Counted from the stretch's first letter, positions 34,495-43,353 are shown. The stretch: 64,000 nucleotides of DNA from Streptomyces hygroscopicus (GCA_002021875.1 CP018627.1:4960001-5024000); one strand, 5' to 3'. The notes: a model not told the origin generated them from the letters alone. Made by a program: numbers and translations.

Positions 34495-34587
34495 GCACTC
34501 CTCACGGCGTGAAGGTCGGTTGTCCGAGGGTGCCCTTAAGGTCATCGGATCAGCTTGCTTCGACGAGTGAACGAGTGAAGAGGGACC

Positions 34588-35187
34588 ATGTTCGAAGAAC
34601 GGCTCGCGACGTTCTCCCGTGAGCGGCTGGACGGTCGTCCGATCCCCGACGACCTGCGCACGATGCTGGTGGCGCAGTGGGAGAACCGCACCGAATTCCG
34701 TGCCCTTCTCGACCTCAGATTCTTCGAATCCGATCAGCTCCATCCACTCCTCGACACCAGCTATCTCAGCGAAAAGGAACGCGCCGACCCCGAGATGCAG
34801 GCCATCAACGCCGGAGCCGCCGAGATGGCCAAGTACGTCAAGCTCGTCGCGGAAGGCGGCAAGGGCTGGATCGGCTATTGGCTGCACCCCGACGAGCCCA
34901 CGGACGGTCCTTGGCCCGTCATCGAGCTGGACACCGAGTTCTCGTACTGGAGCATGGCGGGCAGCACGCTGGCCGAAGCGTGTGCCGCGGACAGGGCCCA
35001 TTACCACGACGAGCCCGACGACGCCCCGTCCGCGTTCTCCCAACTGTCCGCCCGGCTGGCCGAGTTGGGGCTCCCTCTCAGCGGGCAGGACCATGACGAC
35101 CTCTACGATCCCGAATGGATGGTGGATCCTGAGGAGCTCATGGAAGAGCTCATCGATGCCGAGCGCGCGAAGCGGGGTATCGCCTGA
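34588..35187 (+). CDS. SUKH/SMI1-KNR4-like protein
   Basis: 199 residues, acidic, no signal peptide. KGWIGYWLHPDEPTDGPW and IELDTEFSYWSMAGSTLAEA have the strand pattern and G..h...h.aha pattern seen in SUKH/SMI1-type immunity proteins. It may protect against a toxin encoded elsewhere, or be a stand-alone member, which is common. It stops directly in front of a truncated CGNR gene in the same frame. Confidence 0.6.
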   Translation: MFEERLATFSRERLDGRPIPDDLRTMLVAQWENRTEFRALLDLRFFESDQLHPLLDTSYLSEKERADPEMQAINAGAAEMAKYVKLVAEGGKGWIGYWLHPDEPTDGPWPVIELDTEFSYWSMAGSTLAEACAADRAHYHDEPDDAPSAFSQLSARLAELGLPLSGQDHDDLYDPEWMVDPEELMEELIDAERAKRGIA

Positions 35188-35190
35188 GCC

Positions 35191-35763
35191 AACACCACTG
35201 CCGAGGTCTGGCGCGGCGACGACCACCTGCCCGACCTGGCCGCCCTCGTCGCTTTCGCCGATCTGCTCGGCGGTCAGTCCGGAGACGAGGGCGTTCGCGA
35301 TGGGCTGTCCGAGCTCGCCCGCCGCGCACGCCCGGCCGAGCTGCGTGCGGTCCACGCACTTCGGGTGACGGTGCGCGATCTGATCGATCACCCCGACCGC
35401 GATCACCTCATCGCCGGTGCCACCGCGCTCACCTCGCCCGCCCAGGGCACCACCCTGATTCCCGATCCCGGGCGCGAGAACCGCACCCGCTGGGCCGCCC
35501 CGCTCCGGGACGGAGCAACCGTCGCCGACGCCCTCCCGCTGATCTGCGGCATGGGCATCCTCGGGGCCGTACACACCCTCGGCGAGCAGCGGTTCCGCCC
35601 GTGCACCGCGCCCACCTGCCGTGGAGTGTTCATCGACACCACCCGGCCCGGTAGCCGTCGCTACTGCATGCCCGGCCTGTGTGTGTGCGGCAACCGCGCC
35701 AATGTCGCCAACCACCGCGCCCGTCACGCCGCGACGCGCGGACGGGGCGCCAACCCCCAGTAG
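35191..35763 (+). pseudogene. CGNR zinc-finger (ABATE) regulator lacking its N-terminus
   Basis: The frame reads ANTTAEVWRGDDHLPDLAAL directly after the SUKH-like stop, then helices, then CTAPTCRGVFIDTTRPGSRR followed by CVCGNRANVANHRARHA, a diagnostic CGNR zinc finger (one extra residue precedes CGNR). Intact family members begin with a stretch like LALDLVNT before the WRGD block. Here that part and its start codon are missing, replaced by the SUKH gene end. A GTG at 35365 could still start a 132-residue version with the finger only. The join at about 35188 looks like a deletion or recombination scar. Confidence 0.7.
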
Positions 35764-35773
35764 GCCGCCGCTG

Positions 35774-36325
35774 CTATGGGACGGCCCCTGCTCCCGGTGG
35801 GGTTCCCGCCGGGCCCGGGATGGTCGCACTGATCATGCCGGTCAGGCGGTGCAGTTGCGCGGCCAGGGCGCGGCGCTCCTGCGGGGTGAACTGCGACAGC
35901 GCCTCGTACTGGCGCGCCCGTAGCTCGGTCCGCATCGCGGTGAGGCGTTCGGCGCCTTCTTCGGTGAGGCGGACGAGGACCTGGCGCTCGTCCTGCGGCG
36001 AGCGACGCCGCGTGATCACACCCTTGGCCTCCAGTTGCTGGAGCATGCGGGTCGCGGTGGGCACGCTGACCTCGGCGCCGGCCGCGAGGCGGCCGACCGG
36101 CAGGCCGTCCCCCTCGGCGCCCTGCGCCAGGGGGTCGAGCAGGGCCACCTGCGACATGGACAGGCCGACCGCGGACTGGCCGACGGTGGCGGCCCGCGAG
36201 CGCCGCATGGCGTAGAAGAGCCGGTCGGCGGCCTGGGCCAGGTCTTCCACGCCCGCCTCGGGGGCGCAATCGGGCGCGGGACCGGCCACTGGTTCGCCCG
36301 TCTCTTGGTTGCCTGCCTCTCGCAT
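35774..36325 (-). CDS. MarR-family transcriptional regulator
   Basis: 183 residues. Winged helix-turn-helix: SMSQVALLDPLAQGAEGDGL, VSVPTATRMLQQLEAKGVIT and the wing RRRSPQDERQVLVRLTEEG. It is divergent from an amidohydrolase gene with paired TTAGC-type sites between, so that gene is the likely target. Its ligand is presumably an aromatic or phenolic acid, judging from the target's family. Confidence 0.92.
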   Translation of the reverse strand: MREAGNQETGEPVAGPAPDCAPEAGVEDLAQAADRLFYAMRRSRAATVGQSAVGLSMSQVALLDPLAQGAEGDGLPVGRLAAGAEVSVPTATRMLQQLEAKGVITRRRSPQDERQVLVRLTEEGAERLTAMRTELRARQYEALSQFTPQERRALAAQLHRLTGMISATIPGPAGTPPGAGAVP

Positions 36326-36330
36326 GATTG

Positions 36331-36364
36331 TTAGCTTACTAAATAAGATTGGTTAGCAAGCTAA
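36331..36364. promoter_or_regulatory. MarR operator candidates
   Basis: TTAGCTTACTAA (36331-36342) and TTAGCAAGCTAA (36353-36364) are inverted copies of one 12-mer with a single mismatch. They are AT-rich in a GC-rich background and lie between the divergent starts. Confidence 0.7.
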
Positions 36365-36384
36365 GTACTAGGAGGCTCATCACC

Positions 36385-37329
36385 ATGACCTTCCCCGCCC
36401 GTATCGACGTCCACCAGCACATCGTCCCGCCCATCTGGGCCCAGACCCTCGCCGCGCACGGCCTCGACTCCGGCGGCTGGGCCATCCCCGCCTGGAGCCC
36501 GACCGACGCCATCGCGATGATGGATCAGCAGGGCATCGCCACCGGCGTCCTGTCGGTCACCTCCCCCGGCGTCCACCTGGGCAGCGACGCACAGGCGCGC
36601 GACCTCGCCCGCGCCGTCAACGAGTACGGCGCCGAGGTCGTCAGGGACCACCCCGGCCGCTTCGGCCACTTCGCCAGCGTCCCGCTGCCCGACGTCGACG
36701 CCGCCCTGGCCGAGACCGCGCACGCGCTGGACACCCTGGGTGCCGACGGCATCGTCCTGATGTCCAACGCCCACGGCCGCTACCTCGGCGACCCCGACTT
36801 CGAACCGCTGTGGGCCGAAATCGACCGCCGCGGCGCCACCGTCTTCGTCCACCCCGCCCAGCCGCCGATGCCGCTCCTGCCCGGCACCCCCGCCCCACTG
36901 GCCGACTACGTCTTCGACACCACGCGCACCGCCCTCAACCTGGTGCTGAACGGCGTCATGAGCCGCTACCCGGACATGCGCGTGATCCTCTCCCACGGCG
37001 GCGGCTTCCTGCCCTACGCCGCGTACCGCTTCTCCGGCCTGACCTCCACCGTCGTCGACCGCGAGCGCGAGGCCGAGGACATCCTGCGCGACCTGAAGCG
37101 GTTCTACTTCGACACCGCCCTGTCCGCGAGCCCCAGCGCCCTGCCCGCGCTGCTGACCTTCGCCGAGCCCGGTCACGTCCTCTACGGCAGCGACTGGCCC
37201 TTCGCGCCCCAGGACGCCGGGACCTACTACAACCACTACCTGGAGACCTACCCCGACTACGCCCCCGGGCAGGCCGAGGCCATCGACCGCGGCAACGCCG
37301 AGGCGCTCTTCCCGCGCCTCGTCCGCTGA
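36385..37329 (+). CDS. Amidohydrolase 2 family (ACMSD/resorcylate decarboxylase-like)
   Basis: 314 residues, ATG after AGGAGG. The metal-binding DVHQHIVPP (H-x-H), VFVHPAQPPMP, ILSHGGGFLPY and LYGSDWPFAP (metal Asp) follow the amidohydrolase-2 pattern. Relatives decarboxylate or hydrolyse aromatic acids using a divalent metal. Controlled by the divergent MarR gene by position. Substrate not established. Confidence 0.88.
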   Translation: MTFPARIDVHQHIVPPIWAQTLAAHGLDSGGWAIPAWSPTDAIAMMDQQGIATGVLSVTSPGVHLGSDAQARDLARAVNEYGAEVVRDHPGRFGHFASVPLPDVDAALAETAHALDTLGADGIVLMSNAHGRYLGDPDFEPLWAEIDRRGATVFVHPAQPPMPLLPGTPAPLADYVFDTTRTALNLVLNGVMSRYPDMRVILSHGGGFLPYAAYRFSGLTSTVVDREREAEDILRDLKRFYFDTALSASPSALPALLTFAEPGHVLYGSDWPFAPQDAGTYYNHYLETYPDYAPGQAEAIDRGNAEALFPRLVR

Positions 37330-37334
37330 CCCGC

Positions 37335-37390
37335 CGCCTCGTCGCCTCGCTGCCTCGCCGCCTCGCCGCCTCGCCGCCTCGCCGCCTCGC
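37335..37390. repeat. Seven tandem copies of an 8-bp unit
   Basis: The unit CGCCTCGC is repeated seven times; the first copy ends in T and the third begins with T. It starts 6 bp after the amidohydrolase stop codon. Confidence 0.85.
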
Positions 37391-37496
37391 CACTGGGAGG
37401 GAGACGCAGGTCACATGCGGTCCTGTCACATCTCCCCGAACCGTTCCGTCAGGGAGGTGTCACCACAGCCACCGCAACGGCATAGGAGAGCTCACC

Positions 37497-37970
37497 ATGG
37501 ATGCTCGCTTGAACCTCTTCGGCAACCCGCTCCTCGGCACGTTCCTGAAGCACATCAACTCCGCGGGCAAGGCGGTCACGGGCTCGGCGCTGCCGGCCGC
37601 GACGCAGGAGCTGGTGAAGCTCCGCGCCAGCCAGATCAACGGCTGCGGCTTCTGCACCGACATGCACACCAAGGATGCCGCGAAGGCCGGGGAGAGCTCG
37701 ACGCGCCTCAACCTCGTCGCGGTCTGGCGGGAGGCCACGGTGTTCACCGACGCCGAGCGCGCCGCCCTGGAGCTGGCGGAGCAGGGCACCCGCATCGCCG
37801 ACGCGGCCGGTGGGGTCACGGACGAGGCGTGGGCGAACGCGGCCAAGCACTACGACGAGGAACAGCTCGCCGCCCTGGTGGCCATCATCGCCATCATCAA
37901 CACCTACAACCGCCTGAACGTCATCGTCCAGCAGCCCGCCGGCGACTACCAGCCCGGCCAGTTCGGCTGA
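37497..37970 (+). CDS. Carboxymuconolactone decarboxylase/AhpD-family protein
   Basis: 157 residues. The AhpD-type redox motif is INGCGFCTDMHTKDA (C-x-x-C-x-x-x-H), with a conserved upstream QELVKLRASQ. It could serve in peroxide or aromatic-compound metabolism. It is codirectional with the amidohydrolase gene but separated by the repeat and 100 bp, so co-transcription is uncertain. ATG after GGAGAG. Confidence 0.92.
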   Translation: MDARLNLFGNPLLGTFLKHINSAGKAVTGSALPAATQELVKLRASQINGCGFCTDMHTKDAAKAGESSTRLNLVAVWREATVFTDAERAALELAEQGTRIADAAGGVTDEAWANAAKHYDEEQLAALVAIIAIINTYNRLNVIVQQPAGDYQPGQFG

Positions 37971-38000
37971 GACCGGCCCGGCGTCCGCCGTCGGAAACCC

Positions 38001-38366
38001 TCATGGGCGGTCGAGCCGGAGGCGCTCGGCCTTCGGCAGCCCCGCGACCACCAGGTCGTAGGAGTCCTCGATGAGCTCCCGGACCAGCCGGTCCGGGAGG
38101 CCACCGTCGACCGTCACCGTGTTCCAGTGGCGCTTGTTCATATGCCACCCCGGGATGATCAGCTCCGGATGCCCCTCACGGAGCCGGCCCGCGTCCGCCG
38201 GGTCGCACTTCAGATTCACCGTGAGGGGGCGGGCGTCCAGCGTCGTCAGGGCGAAGATCTTGCCGACCACCTTGAAGGCCGCGACCTCCGGGTGGCGGGA
38301 GAACGGGAACTCCTCCACCGCCGCGTTGAAGGAGAGGCAGAAGGACCGCAGTTTTTCGGGGGTCAC
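38001..38366 (-). CDS. MmcQ/YjbR-family protein
   Basis: 121 residues. GTG at 38366 with GAGGAG upstream. VVGKIFALTTLD, LTVNLKCDP, PGWHMNKRHWNTVTVDGGLP and SYDLVVAGLPK are typical of the MmcQ/YjbR (DUF419) fold, a DNA-binding-like domain of unclear role. It converges on the AhpD-like gene with 30 bp between stops. Confidence 0.93.
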   Translation of the reverse strand: MTPEKLRSFCLSFNAAVEEFPFSRHPEVAAFKVVGKIFALTTLDARPLTVNLKCDPADAGRLREGHPELIIPGWHMNKRHWNTVTVDGGLPDRLVRELIEDSYDLVVAGLPKAERLRLDRP

Positions 38367-38587
38367 TCCGGATTCTCCTCGTACTAGACGCACTCGACGC
38401 ACTCGACCGAAAGGCTCAAGGGGTGCAACAACGAACCCAGAACCCACCGTAGCCCGTGCCTCCGACAGCCGACTGGCGAAAATCCGTGGAGGCTCGGCAG
38501 AAACGCTCGTGGTTGATGCCACCGCCCGTGCATAACCTGCCGAAAAGCGCGATTCCACGCGCTCTCGGCACACCACGGAGGATCGAG

Positions 38588-39346
38588 TTGGCAGGCGAGA
38601 CGACGACACAGGAGAACGGCCCGCAGGCGGGCGCGGCCGCACGTCCGATGGACGTCGGCATGTTGCTGTACGGAGGGCATACGACGCTCGACTTCGTCGG
38701 TCCGCATCTGGCCTTCGCGAGTGCGGGCATGCGGGTCCACCTGGTGTCGCACTCACTCGAACCAGTGGTGTCCGACATCGGCCTGGCCGTCCTGCCGACC
38801 GTCACCCTCCAGGACTGCCCCGCCGACCTGGACATCCTGTTCGTACCCGGCGGACGCGTCGACGAGGTGCTGCTCGACCGCACCACGCTCGGCTTCCTCG
38901 CGCACCATGGGCGTACGGCCTCGTACATCACCTCGGTCTGCACCGGCTCGCTCGCGCTCGCCGCGGCGGGCCTGCTCGACGGCTACCGGGCCGCGACCCA
39001 CTGGGCCACGCGGGACCAACTGGCGCGGTTCGGCGTCGAGGTGTCGAGCGAGCGCGTGTGCATCGACAGGAACAGGGTCACCGGCGGCGGTGTGACCGCG
39101 GGTATCGACTTCGGGCTCACCCTCATCGCGCGCGTGCTCGGCGAGGACGCCGCGAAACTCGCCCAGCTGGCCATGGAGTACGACCCCCAGCCCCCCTTCG
39201 ACGCCGGTTCCCCCGAGGGCGCCGGGCCCGAAGTGGTGGCCCGATTCGCCGAGTTCGTCGAAGCCACCATCGGCGAACGCATCGACGAATCCATCGCCCG
39301 CGCCGTCTCGCGGGCATTGGAGCAGCGCGCGGCGCAGAACGCGTGA
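38588..39346 (+). CDS. DJ-1/PfpI-family protein (isonitrile hydratase-like)
   Basis: 252 residues from the TTG at 38588, which has GGAGGA at the right distance; an ATG at 38648 is possible. The core begins DVGMLLYGGHTTLDFVGPHL. The nucleophile elbow is YITSVCTGSLALAAAGLL, followed by ATHWATRDQLARFGVE, the layout of cyclohexyl-isocyanide (isonitrile) hydratase and AraC-associated DJ-1 proteins without the AraC part. Stand-alone hydratase is the leading idea. Confidence 0.88.
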   Translation: MAGETTTQENGPQAGAAARPMDVGMLLYGGHTTLDFVGPHLAFASAGMRVHLVSHSLEPVVSDIGLAVLPTVTLQDCPADLDILFVPGGRVDEVLLDRTTLGFLAHHGRTASYITSVCTGSLALAAAGLLDGYRAATHWATRDQLARFGVEVSSERVCIDRNRVTGGGVTAGIDFGLTLIARVLGEDAAKLAQLAMEYDPQPPFDAGSPEGAGPEVVARFAEFVEATIGERIDESIARAVSRALEQRAAQNA

Positions 39347-39422
39347 CGGAATCACCTCAACGCGCCCTGCCGTTGTCGCCGACCGGCAGCCTGGGCTGGC
39401 TTCCGGGCTGCGGGCTGCGGGC

Positions 39423-39962
39423 TCAGACGTGGTTGAACGGTTCGGCGTACGCGAAGGCCCCCTTGAGGGTGGGCTGATAGGCGGTCAGGGTCCGGACCTG
39501 GAAGTATTCGCCCCAGGCCGGGTCCGGGGCCGTGATGCCGTAGTCGGTCGACGGGCGGAAGCCGAACCGGCCGTAGTAGGCGGGGCTGCCCAGCAGGGCG
39601 ACCAGCGATTCACCGAAGGCGTCCGCGGCGCCGAGCACCGCGTGGACGAGCGCCTGGCCGACGCCGCGGCGCTGATGGGCGGGGTGCACGCTGAGCGGTC
39701 CGAGACCGAGGGCGAGGGCCAGGTCGGAGCCGACATGGCCACGGGTGCAGACGACATGTCCGATCACCTCGTCGCGGTCGCCGGTGGCGACGAACGACAG
39801 GGCGGGCAACCAGCCGTCGCTGATCCGGAGTTCGTCCAGCAGCGCGGTCTCGACCGGGACCGGGGTGTCCGGGGTATCCGAGGTGTCCGGCTTCGCGAAC
39901 GCGGCCGAGGTGACGGCCCGGATGGCGTCGATGTCGGAGCGGGTCTCTCGTCGGATCAACAT
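39423..39962 (-). CDS. GNAT-family N-acetyltransferase
   Basis: 179 residues beginning MLIRRETRSDIDAIRAVTSA. The acetyl-CoA loop is LGPLSVHPAHQRRGVGQALV and the C-terminal part is LLGSPAYYGRFGFRPSTDYG, close to the YhbS type of small-molecule or peptide acetyltransferases. An extension to 39998 is less likely. Substrate unknown. Confidence 0.9.
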   Translation of the reverse strand: MLIRRETRSDIDAIRAVTSAAFAKPDTSDTPDTPVPVETALLDELRISDGWLPALSFVATGDRDEVIGHVVCTRGHVGSDLALALGLGPLSVHPAHQRRGVGQALVHAVLGAADAFGESLVALLGSPAYYGRFGFRPSTDYGITAPDPAWGEYFQVRTLTAYQPTLKGAFAYAEPFNHV

Positions 39963-40035
39963 CGGGTCAGGATGCGTCCCAACACGGTGCGGGAGCAAAC
40001 CAATTGTGCGCCCTCGCGCGGGGCGGGCTCCCGGG

Positions 40036-40764
40036 TCAGCCCTTCGTGGCGCGGGCGGCGAGGGCTCGTTCGACCTGGATGTACGTCACGTCGTGGTCGG
40101 CCAGGACATGCGCGGCGACACCGGGGCGGGCGGTGAGGGCGAGCAGCAGATGCTCATCCCCGATGTGCTTGTCGCCGCGGGCGAGGGCGATCCGCAGCGA
40201 GCGCTCCAGCACCGACTTGGTCTCCCGGGAGAACGGGCGGCGCAGGGGGCGCCTGCCGCGGCGGGGAGCGCGTGCGGAGGCGGATCCGGGAGCGGAATCG
40301 GGGGTGGAGTCGGGGGTGGATCCGGCCGTGGCGAGGGCGCCCACGCCATGGGCCTCCTCCACCCGCGCGACGATCTCGTCCACATCGATGCCGAGCCCGG
40401 CCAGCGCCTCCACATCGGCGCCGGTGATGCCCCCGCGTCGGCGGACCTCGGCCAGGGCCCGCTCGATCGAGGCGCGTCGGCCGTGCGCGCCGAGGGCGGT
40501 GAGAACCTCGGCGGCGGGGCTGCCCTTACGGTCGCCGCGGGCACGGCCGCCGCCCTTACGGCCGCCGGGAACCTCCGTATGGCCGCCGCCGTCCTCCGTA
40601 CGGCCGCTGTCGGCACCGCTGCCGCCCGTGCGGCCGCTGTCCGTACGGTCCAGGAGCGCGAGCAGCAGCTCGGCCTCGCCGACCGTGTCGGCCCCGGTGT
40701 CCTCCGCGTGGCGGACGGCGCCGCGTACGACCTCGCGGGCACTGGTGGTGAACCTCTCGAACAT
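40036..40764 (-). CDS. Clp N-terminal-domain protein
   Basis: 242 residues with two Clp-N-like halves. The first begins MFERFTTSAREVVRGAVRHA and contains GEAELLLALLDR. The second contains TKSVLERSLRIALARGDKHI and GDEHLLLALTARPG. Between them is a long Gly/Arg/Asp-rich linker. There is no ATPase domain, so it may act as an adaptor or decoy for Clp substrates. The ATG overlaps the TGA of the small HTH gene by one base. Confidence 0.88.
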   Translation of the reverse strand: MFERFTTSAREVVRGAVRHAEDTGADTVGEAELLLALLDRTDSGRTGGSGADSGRTEDGGGHTEVPGGRKGGGRARGDRKGSPAAEVLTALGAHGRRASIERALAEVRRRGGITGADVEALAGLGIDVDEIVARVEEAHGVGALATAGSTPDSTPDSAPGSASARAPRRGRRPLRRPFSRETKSVLERSLRIALARGDKHIGDEHLLLALTARPGVAAHVLADHDVTYIQVERALAARATKG

Positions 40765-40973
40765 CAACGCCTCCCGTGCTTCTTGTGGACCGCCTGCCTG
40801 CTGACGCCCAGTTCGGCGGCGATCTCCTGCCACGACCAGCCCTGGGCACGGGCGCCGCGCACCTGCACGGCTTCCAGTTGCTCCAGCAACCGGCGCAGCG
40901 CGGCGACGGCACGCAGTCCGACCCGGGGGTCCCGGTCGCCCGCGCGCTCGGCGAGATCCGTTGCTTCGGTCAT
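40764..40973 (-). CDS. Small HTH regulator paired with the Clp-N protein
   Basis: 69 residues. The C-terminal helix-turn-helix is GWSWQEIAAELGVSRQAVHK, preceded by a helical RAVAALRRLLEQLEAVQVRG. It is coupled by one base to the Clp-N gene. Two GTCAA-N6-TTGAC sites sit just upstream of its start, so autoregulation is likely. Confidence 0.9.
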   Translation of the reverse strand: MTEATDLAERAGDRDPRVGLRAVAALRRLLEQLEAVQVRGARAQGWSWQEIAAELGVSRQAVHKKHGRR

Positions 40974-40976
40974 GCT

Positions 40977-41020
40977 GTCAATGTAGGTTGACGCCACGCC
41001 CGCCGTCAACATGGGTTGAC
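40977..41020. promoter_or_regulatory. Two GTCAA-N6-TTGAC operators
   Basis: The inverted repeats at 40977-40992 and 41005-41020 share the same half sites and have similar spacers (TGTAGG and CATGGG), 28 bp apart. They lie 4 bp upstream of the small HTH gene and upstream of the divergent acetyltransferase. Confidence 0.75.
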
Positions 41021-41075
41021 GAATGAGCCCGTAATTGGTTCGACGCGGCGGCCGTACGTCCGGCAGCCTCCCGTC

Positions 41076-41720
41076 ATGGACCCCCATTACTGGCCCCTGT
41101 ACGGGCTTCGCCTTCGTACGCCGCGCCTGGAACTGCGGCTTCCCGACATCCCCCTGCTCGACGAACTCGCCGCGGTCGCGGCGGACGGGGTACACGACCC
41201 GGCCGAGATGCCCTTCAGCATTCCCTGGACCGACGCGCCCCCGGAGGAGCGCGGACGCAGCTCCTTCCAGCATCTGCTGGGCACGATCGCCGAGTGGCGG
41301 CCGGAGAAGTGGGCGCTGAGCCTCGCGGTGCTGCATGAGGGCGCGGTGATCGGGCGGCAGGACCTGTTCGCGACCGAATTCGCGGTCACGCGGGAGGCCG
41401 AGACGGGCTCCTGGCTGGGCGCCGCCCATCAGGGCAAGGGCCTGGGCACGGAGATGCGGGCGGCGGTGGCACACCTGGCGTTCGAGGGCTTGGGCGCGCT
41501 GTCGCTGACCTCGGGCGCGATGGTGGAGAACGGCCGCTCGCTGGGGGTCTCCCGGCGGCTCGGCTACCGCCCCGACGGACTGTCCGTGGTCGCCGTAAGG
41601 GGCGAGGCCCGCACCATTCAACGGCTGCGGCTGGACCGCGCGGCCTGGGAAGAGCACCGCACCACCCCGGTCGAGATGGCCGGACTGGAGCCGTGCCGCG
41701 CGCTGTTCGGCGCTCCGTGA
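41076..41720 (+). CDS. GNAT-family N-acetyltransferase (RimJ/RimL-like)
   Basis: 214 residues. LRTPRLELRLPDIPLLDELA is the usual RimJ/RimL-type opening, GSWLGAAHQGKGLGTEMRAA is the acetyl-CoA loop and GAMVENGRSLGVSRRLGY completes the fold. Possibly a protein N-terminal or small-molecule acetyltransferase. Divergent from the Clp-N/HTH pair with the shared operators. Confidence 0.9.
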   Translation: MDPHYWPLYGLRLRTPRLELRLPDIPLLDELAAVAADGVHDPAEMPFSIPWTDAPPEERGRSSFQHLLGTIAEWRPEKWALSLAVLHEGAVIGRQDLFATEFAVTREAETGSWLGAAHQGKGLGTEMRAAVAHLAFEGLGALSLTSGAMVENGRSLGVSRRLGYRPDGLSVVAVRGEARTIQRLRLDRAAWEEHRTTPVEMAGLEPCRALFGAP

Positions 41721-41820
41721 TGGGACTGATGGACCTTGATTGGACCCTGATGGGCCTCGATTGGACCTCGATGGGCCTCGATGGGCCTCGATGGGCCCTG
41801 ACGCCCCTCTGATGCGCCCT
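41721..41820. repeat. Degenerate 10-bp tandem repeat array
   Basis: Variants of GATGGGCCTC and GATTGGACCT run for about 100 bp, beginning within a base of the acetyltransferase stop. The cleanest part is three head-to-tail copies at about 41770-41800. Confidence 0.7.
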
Positions 41821-41897
41821 GATGCGAGAGTGCGAGGCCGCATCGCCCGCTCTACGGTGGTTTGAGGGGGTCGGTGCGGCTAATGGAGGTGGCATCC

Positions 41898-42089
41898 ATG
41901 GCGGGCAAGTTCGAGATCTACGAGGACAAGGGCGGCAAGCACCGCTTCCGGCTGAAGGCGGGCAACGGCGAGATCATCGCCGTCGGCGAAGCCTACGAGT
42001 CCAAGTCGGCCGCGCAGAAGGGCGTCGAATCCGTCAAGAAGAACGCCCCGACGGCCGAGATCAAGGAAATCCCGAGCGACAAGATGTAA
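41898..42089 (+). CDS. YegP-like DUF1508 protein
   Basis: 63 residues, ATG after GGAGG. KFEIYEDKGGKHRFRLKAGN and YESKSAAQKGVESVKKNAPT form a single DUF1508 repeat; many relatives have two. Role unknown. Confidence 0.93.
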   Translation: MAGKFEIYEDKGGKHRFRLKAGNGEIIAVGEAYESKSAAQKGVESVKKNAPTAEIKEIPSDKM

Positions 42090-42246
42090 GCGCGGCAAGC
42101 GCGGAACGGCGGAGGGCAGGCGCGGGCCCGACGACGGCCGCCCGCGGCGAACCGGGGACGGGCCAGGGGCAGGCCGGGGAAGGGCCGGGTAGCCGTGCCG
42201 TCGTGCGGGCAACCGCGTTCGCACCGCGCTGGTTACCCTCCCTTCC

Positions 42247-43353
42247 GTGGTCAAACCTCATATATCGAAGCCTCTGGCCAAGGGGCGCGCCTCGCTCCGG
42301 CGTCTGCGCAAGGCGTTCCTGCGGCGCTGGCGCCATCCGCGGCTGAAATGGCCCAAGCGGATCGTGGCCGCCTTCGTCGGCTGCCTGGTGCTGGCCGTAC
42401 TCGCCGCCGGGATCTCCCTGCGGCTGCTGTACGCGGGCGATCCCGGGCCCGGTACGCAGACCCGGGGCCGGGACGCCGTATGGCTCGGACACGCCTGGGT
42501 GGACGGTCGCAAGGGCGAGGCCGAACTCCAAGGGCTGGTGCGGCGGGTGCGCGGCACCGGGATCCGCGATCTGTACGTCCACGCGGGCCCGTTGGAACAT
42601 GACGGCACCCTGCCCCAAGGGCGCTACCCGAAAGCGGGGTGGCTGCTGAAGGCGGTGCACCGCGAACTGCCGGGCGTCCGCGTCCAGGCATGGCTCGGCG
42701 ACGTTCTGGACACCGAGGGCCCGACCGGGCTCAGCCTCGCCGACGGCGACAACCACACGCGGATCGTGGCCTCGGCGCGCCAAGTGCTGGACGCGGGGTT
42801 CGACGGCGTCCACTTCGACCTGGAGCCGCTGCACTCCGAGGACCGCGCCTACCTCGCCCTCCTCGACGCGCTGCACGCCCTCACCCGTCCCCGCCACGTC
42901 CCGCTGTCGGTCGCGGCCCACCAGATCGACCCGCTGCCCGCCCTGCACTCGGTCGCGGGGTTCCTGACCGGCCACCCCAAATGGTGGTCGCAGTCGTACT
43001 TCGGGCAGGTGGCACGGCGGGTCGACCAGATCGCGGTGATGTCGTACGACACCTCGATGCCGCTGGAGAGCCTCTACGGCGGCTATGTGGCCCAGCAGAC
43101 GGAACTCGCGCTCGAGGTCACCCCGCCGACCACGGATCTCCTGATGGGCCTCCCCGGCTACCACACCAACAACTTCGGCCGTCACGCCTGGGCCGAGACC
43201 GTCCCGGCGGCGGTACGCGGCGCCCGCCTCGGCCTCGGCCGCGAGGACCGGCGGCGTGAGCGCTTCGGGGTGGCGCTGTACGTGGACTACGCGGCGACGG
43301 ACGAGGACTGGGCGGCGTACCGGGAGGGCTGGGGGCAGCGCGAGGCGGGCTGA
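42247..43353 (+). CDS. Membrane-anchored GH18-like glycoside hydrolase (copy 2)
   Basis: 368 residues; GTG start. Basic N-terminus, one membrane helix (about 42-60), then the same barrel as the gene at 21686-22816. Shared blocks include RDAVWLGHAWVDGRKGE, RDLYVHAGPLEHDGTLP, VHFDLEPLHS, HPKWWSQSYF and QIAVMSYDT. The main differences are in the N-terminus and around SLADGDNHTRIVASAR. This copy stands alone between DUF1508 and a two-component operon and may be the ancestral one, with the other moved into the type VII-like cluster. Confidence 0.82.
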   Translation: MVKPHISKPLAKGRASLRRLRKAFLRRWRHPRLKWPKRIVAAFVGCLVLAVLAAGISLRLLYAGDPGPGTQTRGRDAVWLGHAWVDGRKGEAELQGLVRRVRGTGIRDLYVHAGPLEHDGTLPQGRYPKAGWLLKAVHRELPGVRVQAWLGDVLDTEGPTGLSLADGDNHTRIVASARQVLDAGFDGVHFDLEPLHSEDRAYLALLDALHALTRPRHVPLSVAAHQIDPLPALHSVAGFLTGHPKWWSQSYFGQVARRVDQIAVMSYDTSMPLESLYGGYVAQQTELALEVTPPTTDLLMGLPGYHTNNFGRHAWAETVPAAVRGARLGLGREDRRRERFGVALYVDYAATDEDWAAYREGWGQREAG

